The position numbers and the translations under genes were made by a program. This document shows positions 54,891-64,000 of a DNA stretch of 64,000 nt, piece by piece. Each line of letters starts with the position of its first letter. The stretch's first letter is position 1. The notes beneath the pieces were generated by a model. It did no database searches and had not been told where the DNA came from. It saw only the letters and a program-made list of their open reading frames with translations. The stretch comes from Microdochium bolleyi (taxonomy: Eukaryota > Ascomycota > Sordariomycetes > Xylariales > Microdochiaceae), in NCBI GenBank assembly GCA_001566295.1, contig KQ964286.1, positions 1-64,000 of the forward strand. Reading direction: 5' to 3'.

Positions 54891-57800
54891 ATGGAGAAAC
54901 ATCACGGTCTTGAGCGGCCGAGCAAGGCCTCCGTCTGTGTGCAGAACGCTTTCCAGTCCATTGCTGCTGATACGATCAATAATTCTGAGAGCATCAACTT
55001 TGGTGAATCACCACCCGCCATGCACCATTCTGCTTCGTAGAGCTAATAGCTTCAACAGAGTACAGCCATGCTAGCGACAATACAGAACCGGTCGGTACCA
55101 AGACGAGTCAGTTCATCTCTGGCAATAACGTCAAGATCGAAGGCAGTGTCAATTATAATAGTAAGCACATTGCTAGTGGTAGAACTCGAGGGATGCAAGA
55201 TTCCTTACTTACGTCGTCACCGTCTCTTAGCGAAACACGTCTATGGTGAGTGCACAGACTAGCTGCTCCAAGGTGCACAGATTCTCACCCACTTTCAAGG
55301 GTCAAACGTGTCAGCAATTACGCAATGGATCCCATCGCTGTCGTCGCCTTGGTATCCAGCCATCCAAAGGGACATAATCCAGATCGCTAGCAAGACCAAA
55401 GAGGCTGGGCAGTGGCTTCTATCAGACACGAGATTCACCAAGTGGAGGGATGGGTCGGGTCATCGCTTATTATGTTCCGGTATCCGTACGTTCTCGACAA
55501 CAGGGAGCCTTGAAGCATTATCGGTGGACTGACACGATGAGTGCAGCTGGCGCAGGCAAAACTGTCCTTGCGTAGGTGCTCAGATTTTTTTCCCCCAAAA
55601 GACGACGACACTGACAAACCACGCACAGTTCTATCGCGATTCGTGACTTGCAGAGCATCTCGAGGAATGGTAGCCGTGCGTGCGTGTACGTATACTTTAA
55701 CCACCGCGAGCCGGAGAGAGAGAATCTGAGAAAGGTCGTCCTGTCACTGCTCGCACAACTCGTACACTTGCAGGGCGAAACATACGAGCCCTCGCAAGCG
55801 GTCAAGGAAGTGCATGACCGCTTCAGGCTGAAGGGAATGCACCCGACACTATCAGAGTCCATCGACATACTAGAGGCCGAGGTCAAGGTCTACAGCCGCG
55901 TCTATCTCGTGGTGGACGCCGTCGATGAGTGCAGCGACAACCAGCCGCACAGTAATCGAGAGGAGTTCTTGCACTTTGTGCGCGGCTTGCCCGACAATGT
56001 CAGCGTTCTCCTGACCTCGCGCCCAGATGAGGGTATCCGGAGAAGGGTCAAGGCAGACTGCGAAATCCCCGTCAAGGCCAGTGCGGATGACTTGAGAAGC
56101 TACATCGAGACTAGGCTCGACAGCCGAGGGAGGACTGGTGCCCTCATCAGGAGCGCTATCCCACTAAAAGGGCCAGGTTACAAGGATTCAGCCATCAACA
56201 GGGTTATAGAAAAGTCCGAAGGGATGTAAGTGAAACCAAATATCCGAGGGGACTGCCCTTGCCGCCAGCAGCCACTGACACTAACGTGATATGATATCTG
56301 ACAGGTTTTTGCTGGCTCAACTGCATGTCGACCACCTGACCCAGCAGATCACCCTTAGTGACTTTGACAACGCATTGGAAACCCTGCCAGGGACCTTGCC
56401 TAGAGTCTATGAAACCTCGCTCGAGAGAATCAGAAATCAGGGTGAACGGAAATTCGGGCTGGCGCTGAGGGCTCTGGGATGGCTGGTGCATGCCAAGATA
56501 CCGCTGACGATAGGGCAACTCCTCCACTGTGTGGCGATCAAGCCCGGCATCACGGAGATCCACGAGCTCACAACGACGGAGGAGATCCTCACTGCAAGCT
56601 GCGCAGGCCTCATAGTCGTTGATCCTGACGAGCTAAGGCCGAACTCGAAGACGCGCATTGCTCGACTCGCCCACTACACGGTCGAGAAGTTCTACAAGGA
56701 CACTCTGGCACCGCTCCAGCCTGGCTTCCACTCAGATGTGGCAAGGGCATGCCTAACTTACCTCTCTCTGCGCGTGTTCGACCACGACGCCAAGACGGAG
56801 CATGATCTCGAAGCACGACTGCACGAATACCCACTGCTGACTTATGCCGCCGATCATTGGGGCCAGCACTTCGAGTCTGGAGTCAAGGGAGACGTATACA
56901 GGCTAGCTGCCCACTTCCTGACAAATCCGAAGACACTACAGAATGCCCTGAAAGCCATGAGCGACGAGCGCTTCGCTCGCGAGAAGGGCATTGGACCAAT
57001 GCACGTAGCGGCCTATTTTGGCATCGGCAAGCTGTGCCGACAGCTGCATGAGAACCTCCAGCTGCCGCTCAACACGGCCACCGCTCGCAAGGAGACAGCA
57101 CTGCACTGGGCGGCTATCTACCGCCAGAACGAGGCGCTGGAGATCCTCGTCGATCTCGCAGCCGACGTCAACGCCACAGACAAGACTGGAGCCTCGCCGC
57201 TGCACCGCGCGGTGATGAATGGGAGCACAAAGGCTGTCGACTACCTAGTGTCCCACGCGAAAAGCATCGATGTGAACTCGGTGGATGAACGGGGCTGGAC
57301 ACCGCTGCGGTGGGCAGCCGCATATGGTATGGAGAAGATTGCCCATCTGTTGCTTTCACACGGTGCGCAGCTCGACGACACTGATAAGGACGGCTGGACT
57401 GCACTGAGATGGGCAGCGCAAAGAGGCTATCGCAGGATGGTCGAGATGCTGCTCCAGGAGAAAGCGACGCTGCACTGCCGCGACGGCTGGACACTGCTGC
57501 ACTGGGCGGCCAGCGAGGGCCGGCTGTCGATGGTACAGCTGTGCCTGGACAGAAGGGTCGTGAAGCCCAGCGTCGCGAACTCCGCTGGGGAGTCCGCCCT
57601 GATGTTGGCAGTCAGGTATGGGCGGAGCAAGATCGTTTGGCTCCTCTTGCAGCACGGAGCCAGCATCGATATGCCTGAAAAGCACGGCTTGACAGCACTT
57701 CATGTCGCGGCAGGACTCGGAAAGGAATCACCAACAGCCGAGTCTCTGCTCTGGCTACTTCTCGAGTCAGGAGCCAACGTCCATCTTCGCAACAACGACG

Positions 57801-58573
57801 GCATGACGGCACTCGATATCGCCGCGAAGTGCGGCAAGGTGTCTTCTTGCTGGCTTCTGCTGCAGAAAGGATCGACGGTCACCAACACGGACTTTTCTGG
57901 GCACACGGCACTGCACCAAGCCCTACAAGGTTCGTCTGACGGGTTGCGTGCACTGCCACTGGTTGAGCTGCTTGTATCACAGGGCGCCGACGTCCAAGCT
58001 ACAAGCAAGCAAGGCTTGACTGCGCTACATGTGGCGGCGAAGAAGGGCTACGGGCCCGTGGTGGAATACCTCGCGGCCCGCGGAGCCGAAATGATGCTCG
58101 CGACTAGTGCGGAAGACACGGCACTGCATCTCGCCACCCAGGGCGCCCACGAGGACGCAGTCAGCGCCCTCATCCGGATCGAACCCAGAGTTCTGACGAC
58201 GAGAAACGCCGACCGCTGGACTGCCTTACATCTGGCAGCGTCTCTGAACCATGTTGGCGTCATGAAGCTCCTGCTCAGCCACGGCAGCGACGTTAATGCT
58301 CGTGACTGGAACAATTGCACGCCGCTGCACCGTGCGGCGAGAGAAAAACATATCGACGCTGTCGATCTATTGCTGCGCGCGGGAGCAAACCCGAACCTTG
58401 TAAGCAAAGGAAAGGCTACGGCACTGCACGAAGCGGCAGTCTCGGGCAGCATTGAGGTGATTAGCAGATTGATAGACTCTCATGCCGTGGACAGTACCCT
58501 GCGAGACCTCGAGGGCAAGACGGCGTGGGAAGTGGCCAAGAGCTGGGGCCATCATCACTTGAGACCGTTCTAG
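54891..58573 (+). CDS. NOD-like receptor: N-terminal amyloid-like motif, NACHT, ankyrin repeats
   Basis: The model has exons 54891-55002, 55059-55160, 55231-55245, 55300-55485, 55547-55571, 55629-56225 and 56305-58573, giving 1101 aa with consistent phases. The acceptor at 55299 is the least certain. The short N-terminus (about residues 1-75) has no enzymatic domain but holds SGNNVKIEGSVNYN (58-71), similar to the repeats ending the upstream hydrolase. NACHT domain: P-loop GIPGAGKT at 137-144, Walker B VYLVVDAVDE at 238-247, then VSVLLTSRPDE. From about residue 573 to the end there are 15-16 ankyrin repeats (GxTALHxAAxxG type), probably the sensor. In known fungal systems such receptors oligomerise on ligand binding and template amyloid folding of a partner effector, causing cell death. 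The P-loop is encoded by a 25-nt exon. Confidence 0.9.
55112..55159 (+). other. Amyloid-like motif near NLR N-terminus
   Basis: This stretch encodes residues 56-71 (FISGNNVKIEGSVNYN). Compared with hydrolase residues 342-356 it keeps two hydrophobics, G-[N/H]-[N/H], an Ile, a Gly two residues on, then V/L and an aromatic, with a one-residue gap. It stands just before the linker to the NACHT domain. Confidence 0.55.
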
Positions 58574-59097
58574 AATGGCAGCGTACACAAGCGGCAGAAA
58601 TATCACCGTTCCGGAACTAGCGAAAACAAGAGATTTGCGTCTGACGTGAAATGACCCTCGTAGAACATGATTTTTAACATGTCGAGGTCAAATGACGAAT
58701 ATCGAGCCCCAGCCAAAGCCCATAGATCCTCGCATTCAGCTCCGCATATTGTCCCGGCAAACGGTATCCAAATGGCCCCCGTCGGCTGTTCTAGCTGCGA
58801 GTCTAGTGGCAAACCATGCTATCTCCATATACACGTGCATGCCGATGCATTTGAGGAGAACCATGGCGGGCTCTCGTGAACAGGAGTTGGCTCTGCCCGG
58901 CTCTGAGCTCGCCATCTCCCACCGACCGCTTACTCCGCGTGCCGCACTCGACGGCCTCTTTGCTTGTCTCGCATTTCCCGGAAGCTCCTGCCCGGCTCTC
59001 TTTTCGCGCTCATTGGAATGTCAGCAACGGAGTCTTGGTCCAGTCTACACACCAGTGCCCACTCACATAGCCCTCGCGACGATGCCATGGCCTCTGG
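58574..59097. other. Convergent intergenic region
   Basis: This is the 3' space between the NLR gene and the minus-strand membrane-protein gene. Nothing recognised. Confidence 0.5.
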
Positions 59098-60489
59098 TCA
59101 CAGCAAGAACAACTTGCCCGCCAGCGGATCCTGCCACAGTCTCCACGCAGCTGACTCGTCCAGACCAAAGTGCTTGGTTGCCTCGAGCGAGTACTCGACG
59201 CGGTGGAGATCTTCGACGCTCTTCGCCACCAGCACCCACTGTAGCGCCACTGGTAGCAGCATCGACAGCAGAAGCGGAACCACAGCCACTGCCCGAGCGA
59301 CTGTGAGCGCAGGTGCCGCACGAGTCCACAGTTGCCGGTACCAGTATGGCATCTTCGAGATGAATGTGCCTGCCGGAAGTGCATCCAGCACCATCTTGAT
59401 CGAAATTGTGACGGCTGGCAAAAGGTACATGAACGCGAGGAATGCTCCTTGGGCTGACGTCCCTTCCACAAAGACATTTATTTTGGAGGCTGCATAAAGC
59501 AGACTCCTCTGCAGATCACTTAACGGCCGAAGGGATACAGGTTCATCGTCCATGCCGCTCCCTTGCATCGCGACAAAGGAGTAGAATATGATGTGGAGCA
59601 GGTAGGCGAGCTCGAAATCCCGGCGCAGCCCCGCGGGGAACCGCCGTTGGATCCAGCCGCTTAAGAATACACTCGACCTGATGAGACGGTCGTAGATGGT
59701 CCTCGACTTGTTGATCACTGCAGCCCGAAATCTTGCTAATTTCCGAGGCCGAGGCGATACTGGCGTGTTGCTGCTTGCAGGTGGGACATTCGAGCTGCTG
59801 AAGACGAATCCTGTCATCCGAGACTGCGGCGGCGCAGGAGCCGGACTGCCTGAGATATCCCACTCGGCGTTCATCACGGTAATAACTAGGGAGCAACATA
59901 CCGCAACGACGCCTCCAAGGACAACTTCGAGGTCTCGGTTGTCGATTGCCCACAGCCGAAACGAGTCTGCAAAGACATACGCCCGCCGTACCCACAAGTA
60001 CAGCGTTGAGCAGTATTGCGTCAGCAAGACGAGCGCCAAGGTCATTCTGCCCATCCACACAGAGTCATAGCCCTTTTGACGGACACTCCGTCGGGATTTT
60101 TGCGTCCAGAACACAGGGACGCTCTCGCCGGCCTGCGTCGATGCACGAATTCCCAGAATAGCGCTGGCGTAGAATATGGCTGTCTCGCCGGAGACCTGCC
60201 CACGGTATCTGGCTACCACTGTGGTCTTTATATGTCGGAGAAGCTGTGCAACGGGGAGGGTGGGAAACATGATGGAGACGACGACTTGAAGCAATACGCC
60301 TGTGGAATCGCGTGAGCTACAGCCTCGAAGGCTAAGGAGGTGGCCATAGGTTCCGGCAGCGACTATCGACATGGCAGCCGACTTGAGCAACGACTCGTGG
60401 ACGCTTCGCAGTGACAACCGGTCGATGTACATTGGTTCCATTGGAACCGAGTATCGCAGGGCTTCGCCGCTGCGGTAGCCTCGAGACAT
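59098..60489 (-). CDS. Multispanning membrane protein of unknown function
   Basis: A single exon of 463 aa from ATG 60489. Seven or eight hydrophobic helices can be picked out: about 33-48, 67-85 (LLQVVVSIMFPTLPVAQLL), 103-117, 149-167, 188-208 (LGGVVAVCCSLVITVM), 302-318, 350-366 and a long pair near 395-425 (VARAVAVVPLLLSMLLPVAL). A cytosolic-type loop with Pro/Ser-rich sequence and basic residues separates the two halves (about 215-300). The C-terminus LDESAAWRLWQDPLAGKLFLL (shortened) has Trp residues typical of a family of uncharacterised fungal membrane proteins. No transport or receptor signature is evident. It lies next to the NLR locus, but a functional link is not supported. Confidence 0.65.
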   Translation of the reverse strand: MSRGYRSGEALRYSVPMEPMYIDRLSLRSVHESLLKSAAMSIVAAGTYGHLLSLRGCSSRDSTGVLLQVVVSIMFPTLPVAQLLRHIKTTVVARYRGQVSGETAIFYASAILGIRASTQAGESVPVFWTQKSRRSVRQKGYDSVWMGRMTLALVLLTQYCSTLYLWVRRAYVFADSFRLWAIDNRDLEVVLGGVVAVCCSLVITVMNAEWDISGSPAPAPPQSRMTGFVFSSSNVPPASSNTPVSPRPRKLARFRAAVINKSRTIYDRLIRSSVFLSGWIQRRFPAGLRRDFELAYLLHIIFYSFVAMQGSGMDDEPVSLRPLSDLQRSLLYAASKINVFVEGTSAQGAFLAFMYLLPAVTISIKMVLDALPAGTFISKMPYWYRQLWTRAAPALTVARAVAVVPLLLSMLLPVALQWVLVAKSVEDLHRVEYSLEATKHFGLDESAAWRLWQDPLAGKLFLL

Positions 60490-61416
60490 GATGGCTTGAA
60501 TAGAGGGCGAGAGGTGGCAGAGCAGATCCAGTCAGCAACCACCAAGATATTGAGATTGTGAGTTTCGGTGGAGTGGACATTGAAGCGTCCAGGTGTGCAT
60601 TCGAGAACTTTATATGCGCCATCAACTCACAAACTAGGAGAGGCGCAAGTCCACACGACAGGAGCTAAGCCACCACCACTTCTATGGATATGGCTGAGAC
60701 CGTTTCAAATACCAACAAGCACAGTAGCACAGGGACAGCCCAACGAGGCTGAGTGAGAATTATCGCAAAGCCTCATCTTCTCCAACAGTGGCTGTGCGTT
60801 GTGCGACAGAAGGTGGCTCAATACTCACTCGTGCCCAGTCTGTCATGCTCTGCAAAAAAGAGGGCGCCTGCACCGCATCGGAGGATGCACACACAGCCTA
60901 GGGGCTGCCCTTCTGCTCCCTAAACACGCGCCTTCCTATAGGTCGTCACAGTGGTGTTCTTAGGTGTGGGTGCACGGACTACTCGTACCTAACATAGCGT
61001 ACTGAGTCTCCCCGCCTTGAGGTGAGTGTGATCATACTTACCGCTTATCCATCCTCATCTATGATCTTCCTACTCCACGCAAAATCTTCCCCCCAGAACC
61101 GGACGCTTCTCCGAAATGGCGCCCCGCCGACTATAGAAGATGGTTGACGCTTTTCGATCGTGTCCCTTTAGTCCGCCGTAGAGAGGTATTTCGTGTCACA
61201 GTATACCCTCACCTAGCGGTGTACTGCACCGGGGACGACCTCCGCAGGTTTATAGCCGCCAACGACTCTTGGATGAGGGAATTGGGCACGCCGAACTCCA
61301 ACTTCGAGGCCATGCTCACCGCCCTTCGTGTAGATCCTAACAGCATGACGCCGAAACTGAGCAGTTTCGTAAAGATGCTTGCGGCTACTATCATCACTAC
61401 GGCTTAGCAGAGGCAC
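60490..61416. other. Intergenic region
   Basis: Contains the promoter of the membrane-protein gene. A frame at 61144-61407 (ending LSSFVKMLAATIITTA) is protein-like but unplaced; it directly precedes the PNP relic and may be a remnant of its original 5' part or of another gene. Confidence 0.4.
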
Positions 61417-62131
61417 ATGACGGACTTCATCGCACGGTATGAAGAGGGGGCTGTAGAGATCCAGCATGGTGGGGAACCCAATGACGAGGAACTCATTCTC
61501 GGAGATGTCGTTGTTAGCGACGGCATCGTTCAAACCGATCTCGGGCGGCGGCTTCCTGAGCAGTTTGTGCGCAAAAGACACCCTGCTAGATTCGCTAGGG
61601 AGACCTAATGCCGAGTCACGCGCGCTACTGGCGAAGCTGAAGGTTCCTCGCAGCCGGAATATGCTCCAAGACAAGGTAGTTGGGTATATGGACGTGCTCC
61701 GACGCGAGCCACAGATGGCAGCCGAATATCCGGGTGTCCCGCATGACAAGTTGTTTACGGCAGCATGTCGCCACGTCGCCGATGGTAGATCGTGCGACGA
61801 GTGCAGCTGCGACGGGCAGCTGGTACCACGTCGACGCCTTGAAAATGGCAGTCCACAACCTGCTGTTCATTTTGGTCTGATCGCATCGGGCGACGCGGTA
61901 ATAAAGTCTGGAGAAGAGAGGGATGCTGTTGCACGACGAGAAGGCGTTGTGGCCTTCGAAATGAAGGGCGCTGGGGTGTGGGACATGTTTCCATGCGTGG
62001 TGATTAAGGGCGTGTGCGACTATGCGGACAGCCACAAGACCAAGGCCTGGCAGCGGTATGCAGCAGCAACGGCGGCAGCATGCATGAAAGCGTTTCTGGA
62101 CTACTGGGTGCCTTCAGCCTCAAGGGTTTGA
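61417..62131 (+). pseudogene. Frameshifted purine/uridine phosphorylase (PNP_UDP) domain relic
   Basis: The C-terminal two thirds of a fungal PNP_UDP domain are recognisable. ELILGDVVVSDGIVQTDLGRR and LPEQFVRK come first in the frame starting at 61417. An extra A in the AAAA run near 61579 shifts the frame, and the domain continues as DTLLDSLGRPNAESRALLAK, then VHFGLIASGDAVIKSGEERD, ending CVVIKGVCDYADSHKTKAW and ATAAACMKAFLDYW. The glycine-rich N-terminal part of the domain is missing. In FEMKGAG the Glu that normally binds the ribose hydroxyls is Lys. In fungi this domain is often the N-terminal module of NLR or ankyrin proteins, so this is probably a remnant of such a gene beside the intact NLR. 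Confidence 0.75.
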
Positions 62132-62690
62132 CTCGGTAGCGAGTCCTTGGAGGAACAGGCGCAGCCCGGCGGTAGATCTGATTATAGAGGATAGACAGTA
62201 TGTCCCGGGAATTTGAAAGTATGGATCGTCAAAATGGCAATTGATAGGGGTGCTACACTCAATAAATCCGCGTACTATATCTTACAGGTACTACAGTACA
62301 ACAACAACAACAACGTGACCCTTCTCGTATTGAAAAGCCTTCATACGAGCCGCTAGTAGCTATCTCCTCACTGCCCAACGTCATCGATGAAAGGCTTGTA
62401 CGAAACCCTCCTCCGTGCTGACGTGAGCGTGAGATTTACTCAGGCTCTGTTGTCTCAACTGCGCGATCTTTCCTGTTCCGGCCTGGAAACCAAGTCGGTG
62501 AGCCTTGGCAAGACTTAGAGCAGACACGCCACGAACAGCATTCCCCACTGTATGCTATCAACCGTCCTAGCGAGTATGGCCACCATCATGCCGGCCAACA
62601 TTTCCTCCTTGAGTACCGCTCTTCGCTTCATTACACAATAAAAGATACTCTGCATTCAAATTCACTTCAACCTAACACAAAGACAACATT
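62132..62690. other. Intergenic region, promoter of EstC-like gene
   Basis: No gene seen. CAATAAAAGATAC (62636-62648) could serve as a TATA-like element about 45 bp before the ATG at 62691. Confidence 0.45.
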
Positions 62691-63550
62691 ATGGCGAGCC
62701 GCTCTTCAAAGCCCGTTGTTTTACTCGTCCACGGTGCCTGGCACACCCCCGGACACTACCACCTCCTCATCAAAGCCCTCCAGGCGGCCGGCCACACCGT
62801 CATCGCCCCTCCCCTCGCGACCGCGGGGCCTAGCGACTTGATTGTCGGCAAGGGCGTGCCCGACGATCTCGCGCGGCTCGAAGAGGCTATCGGGCCACAT
62901 ATCGAGTCAGGTAAAGAGATTATCCTGGTGGCGCACAGCTACGGCGGGTTTCCTGGCACGTACTATGTGAAAGACCGGACGGCGGCCGAGCGGAAGGCAA
63001 GAGGGCTGGAGGGAGGGTTCGTGGCAGCTGTTTACATCGCCGCGTATGCTCCCGCAGTGGCTGGAGAGCAGCCGTCTCGTCATAAGCCCGTTGTCGGCTT
63101 TTTCGATGTTGATGTGAGTCGTCTTTTCTCCACTCCCGTTCCCGGATCCCCCAAGGTTGCTGATGTGACATTCACTACTCGGCAAACCAGCCCACCAAGG
63201 GCATCGCAATCCTGAACCGTAACGCCATCGACCGCCTGTACCGTGCCGACCTGCCCGGCGACGAGGAGCCCAACAGGACCACCCGGGAAACGCTGTACAG
63301 CCTCCTCGGTGGGCACAGCGGGCTCGCCTTCGCGGCCGAGGTGACGGTGGGCGCGAGCGAGCTGGCCGTGCCCAAGACGTACCTTGTCTGCACGCGCGAC
63401 GACTGCGTGCCCGCGGAGTTCCAGCGCGAGGTGGCAGAGGGAATGGGCGCGCGGGTCATTGATATCGACGCTGGGCATAGCCCGTTTCTGGTTGAGAGCC
63501 ATGTGGAGAGGATGGTGAGGGAGATTGGGACGGCGACTGAGAGAAATTGA
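62691..63550 (+). CDS. Alpha/beta hydrolase, EstC/salicylate-esterase-like
   Basis: Two exons, 62691-63113 and 63191-63550, encode 260 aa. The fold starts VVLLVHGAWHTPGHY (oxyanion HG at 14-15), followed by IILVAHSYGG with nucleophile Ser83. The acid and His are expected in TRDDCVP and DAGHSPFLV near the C-terminus, all in the usual order and spacing. Length and the HGAW.TP motif match the group of small esterases related to EstC and plant methyl-ester hydrolases, common in soil and plant-associated fungi. There is no signal peptide, so it is probably cytosolic. The intron (63114-63190) is phase 0. The substrate is unknown. It is a different family from the NLR-linked hydrolase at 53232. Confidence 0.9.
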
Positions 63551-64000
63551 GCTGTTCGGATTACATGCTGCCGTCACTAGGCAATTAGTGCTGCGGCGCC
63601 GTTCATCCGCTTCCGGGTGTTCTAGTTCAACAGGCGCTAAACACAATGCAGTGCAAGCACTCACTCAATGTAGATAGTCTCAGAAAGAATGGGGAGAGGA
63701 CGCAGCCAACTACTGTTGAAAGCACTTGGTCAATCCAAACGTAGCTGTGGGACACACAAACCGGGATGGAGAGAGACGCAGTATGGACTGTAGTCACGTT
63801 GAGAGGCTGAAATCCACGTTGGGGAGTCCGGGCATGCGTCCGCTTTCTGACGGCTTTCTATCTAAATACACTGTAGACAGCTTGGCTGCAATTTGTTGGC
63901 TAGCAGTTCCTCCATCTTTATTGTCCTCGGTTGTTGAAGAACCCTCTTGTCCGTGCAGCCTCCGGTAACTCGGGTGGCCGGGTGGTGCCTTCGTTACTCG
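63551..64000. other. Terminal region
   Basis: 450 bp after the EstC-like gene up to the window edge. No gene recognised; a partial gene starting beyond the edge cannot be judged. Confidence 0.5.

Overview
The window is nuclear DNA of a filamentous ascomycete (Pezizomycotina, probably a Sordariomycete). The evidence is about twenty protein genes with short introns (about 55-100 bp, GT...AG with CTAAC/CTGAC-like branch sites), GC-rich coding sequence, and families typical of this group: two HET-domain genes, an ankyrin NLR, a PTH11-like receptor, a Zn2Cys6 factor and a fungal class I terpene synthase. I saw no rRNA, tRNA, CRISPR array or intact transposon. All exon structures were inferred by hand from splice consensus and reading-frame phase.

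Layout. 1-3353 is gene-poor with microsatellites. 3354-12868 holds a membrane protein, a secreted berberine-bridge-type FAD oxidoreductase, a LAG1-type ceramide synthase and a terpene synthase with a mitochondrial-type leader; the last three may form a small secondary-metabolite group. 13725-18558 holds two decayed genes around an intact GIT1-like MFS transporter. 18686-30148 looks catabolic: an indoleamine 2,3-dioxygenase-family gene, two tandem RidA-like genes, a HET gene and an amino-acid/GABA-type permease. A repeated sequence of about 55 bp lies upstream of the second RidA-like gene and of the permease. 31338-40094 holds an unrecognised protein, an FHA-like/kinase protein, and a divergent MCT-type transporter and Zn2Cys6 regulator pair. 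40763-49898 holds a GPI-anchored protein, a second HET gene, a large disordered protein and a PTH11-like receptor. 50-64 kb holds a small unknown gene with a GC-AG intron, the hydrolase/NLR pair, a multispanning membrane protein, a PNP-domain pseudogene and an EstC-like hydrolase.

The most interesting system is at 53232-58573. An alpha/beta-hydrolase gene (SERAC1/SesB-like) ends in two short pseudo-repeats that resemble HET-s-type amyloid motifs. The next gene, in the same direction, is a NACHT-ankyrin NLR carrying a matching motif near its N-terminus. This is the arrangement expected of an amyloid-templated cell-death pair: the receptor's motif templates the effector's motif on ligand sensing. 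Two HET genes and a decayed PNP domain in the same 40 kb suggest a neighbourhood rich in allorecognition genes.
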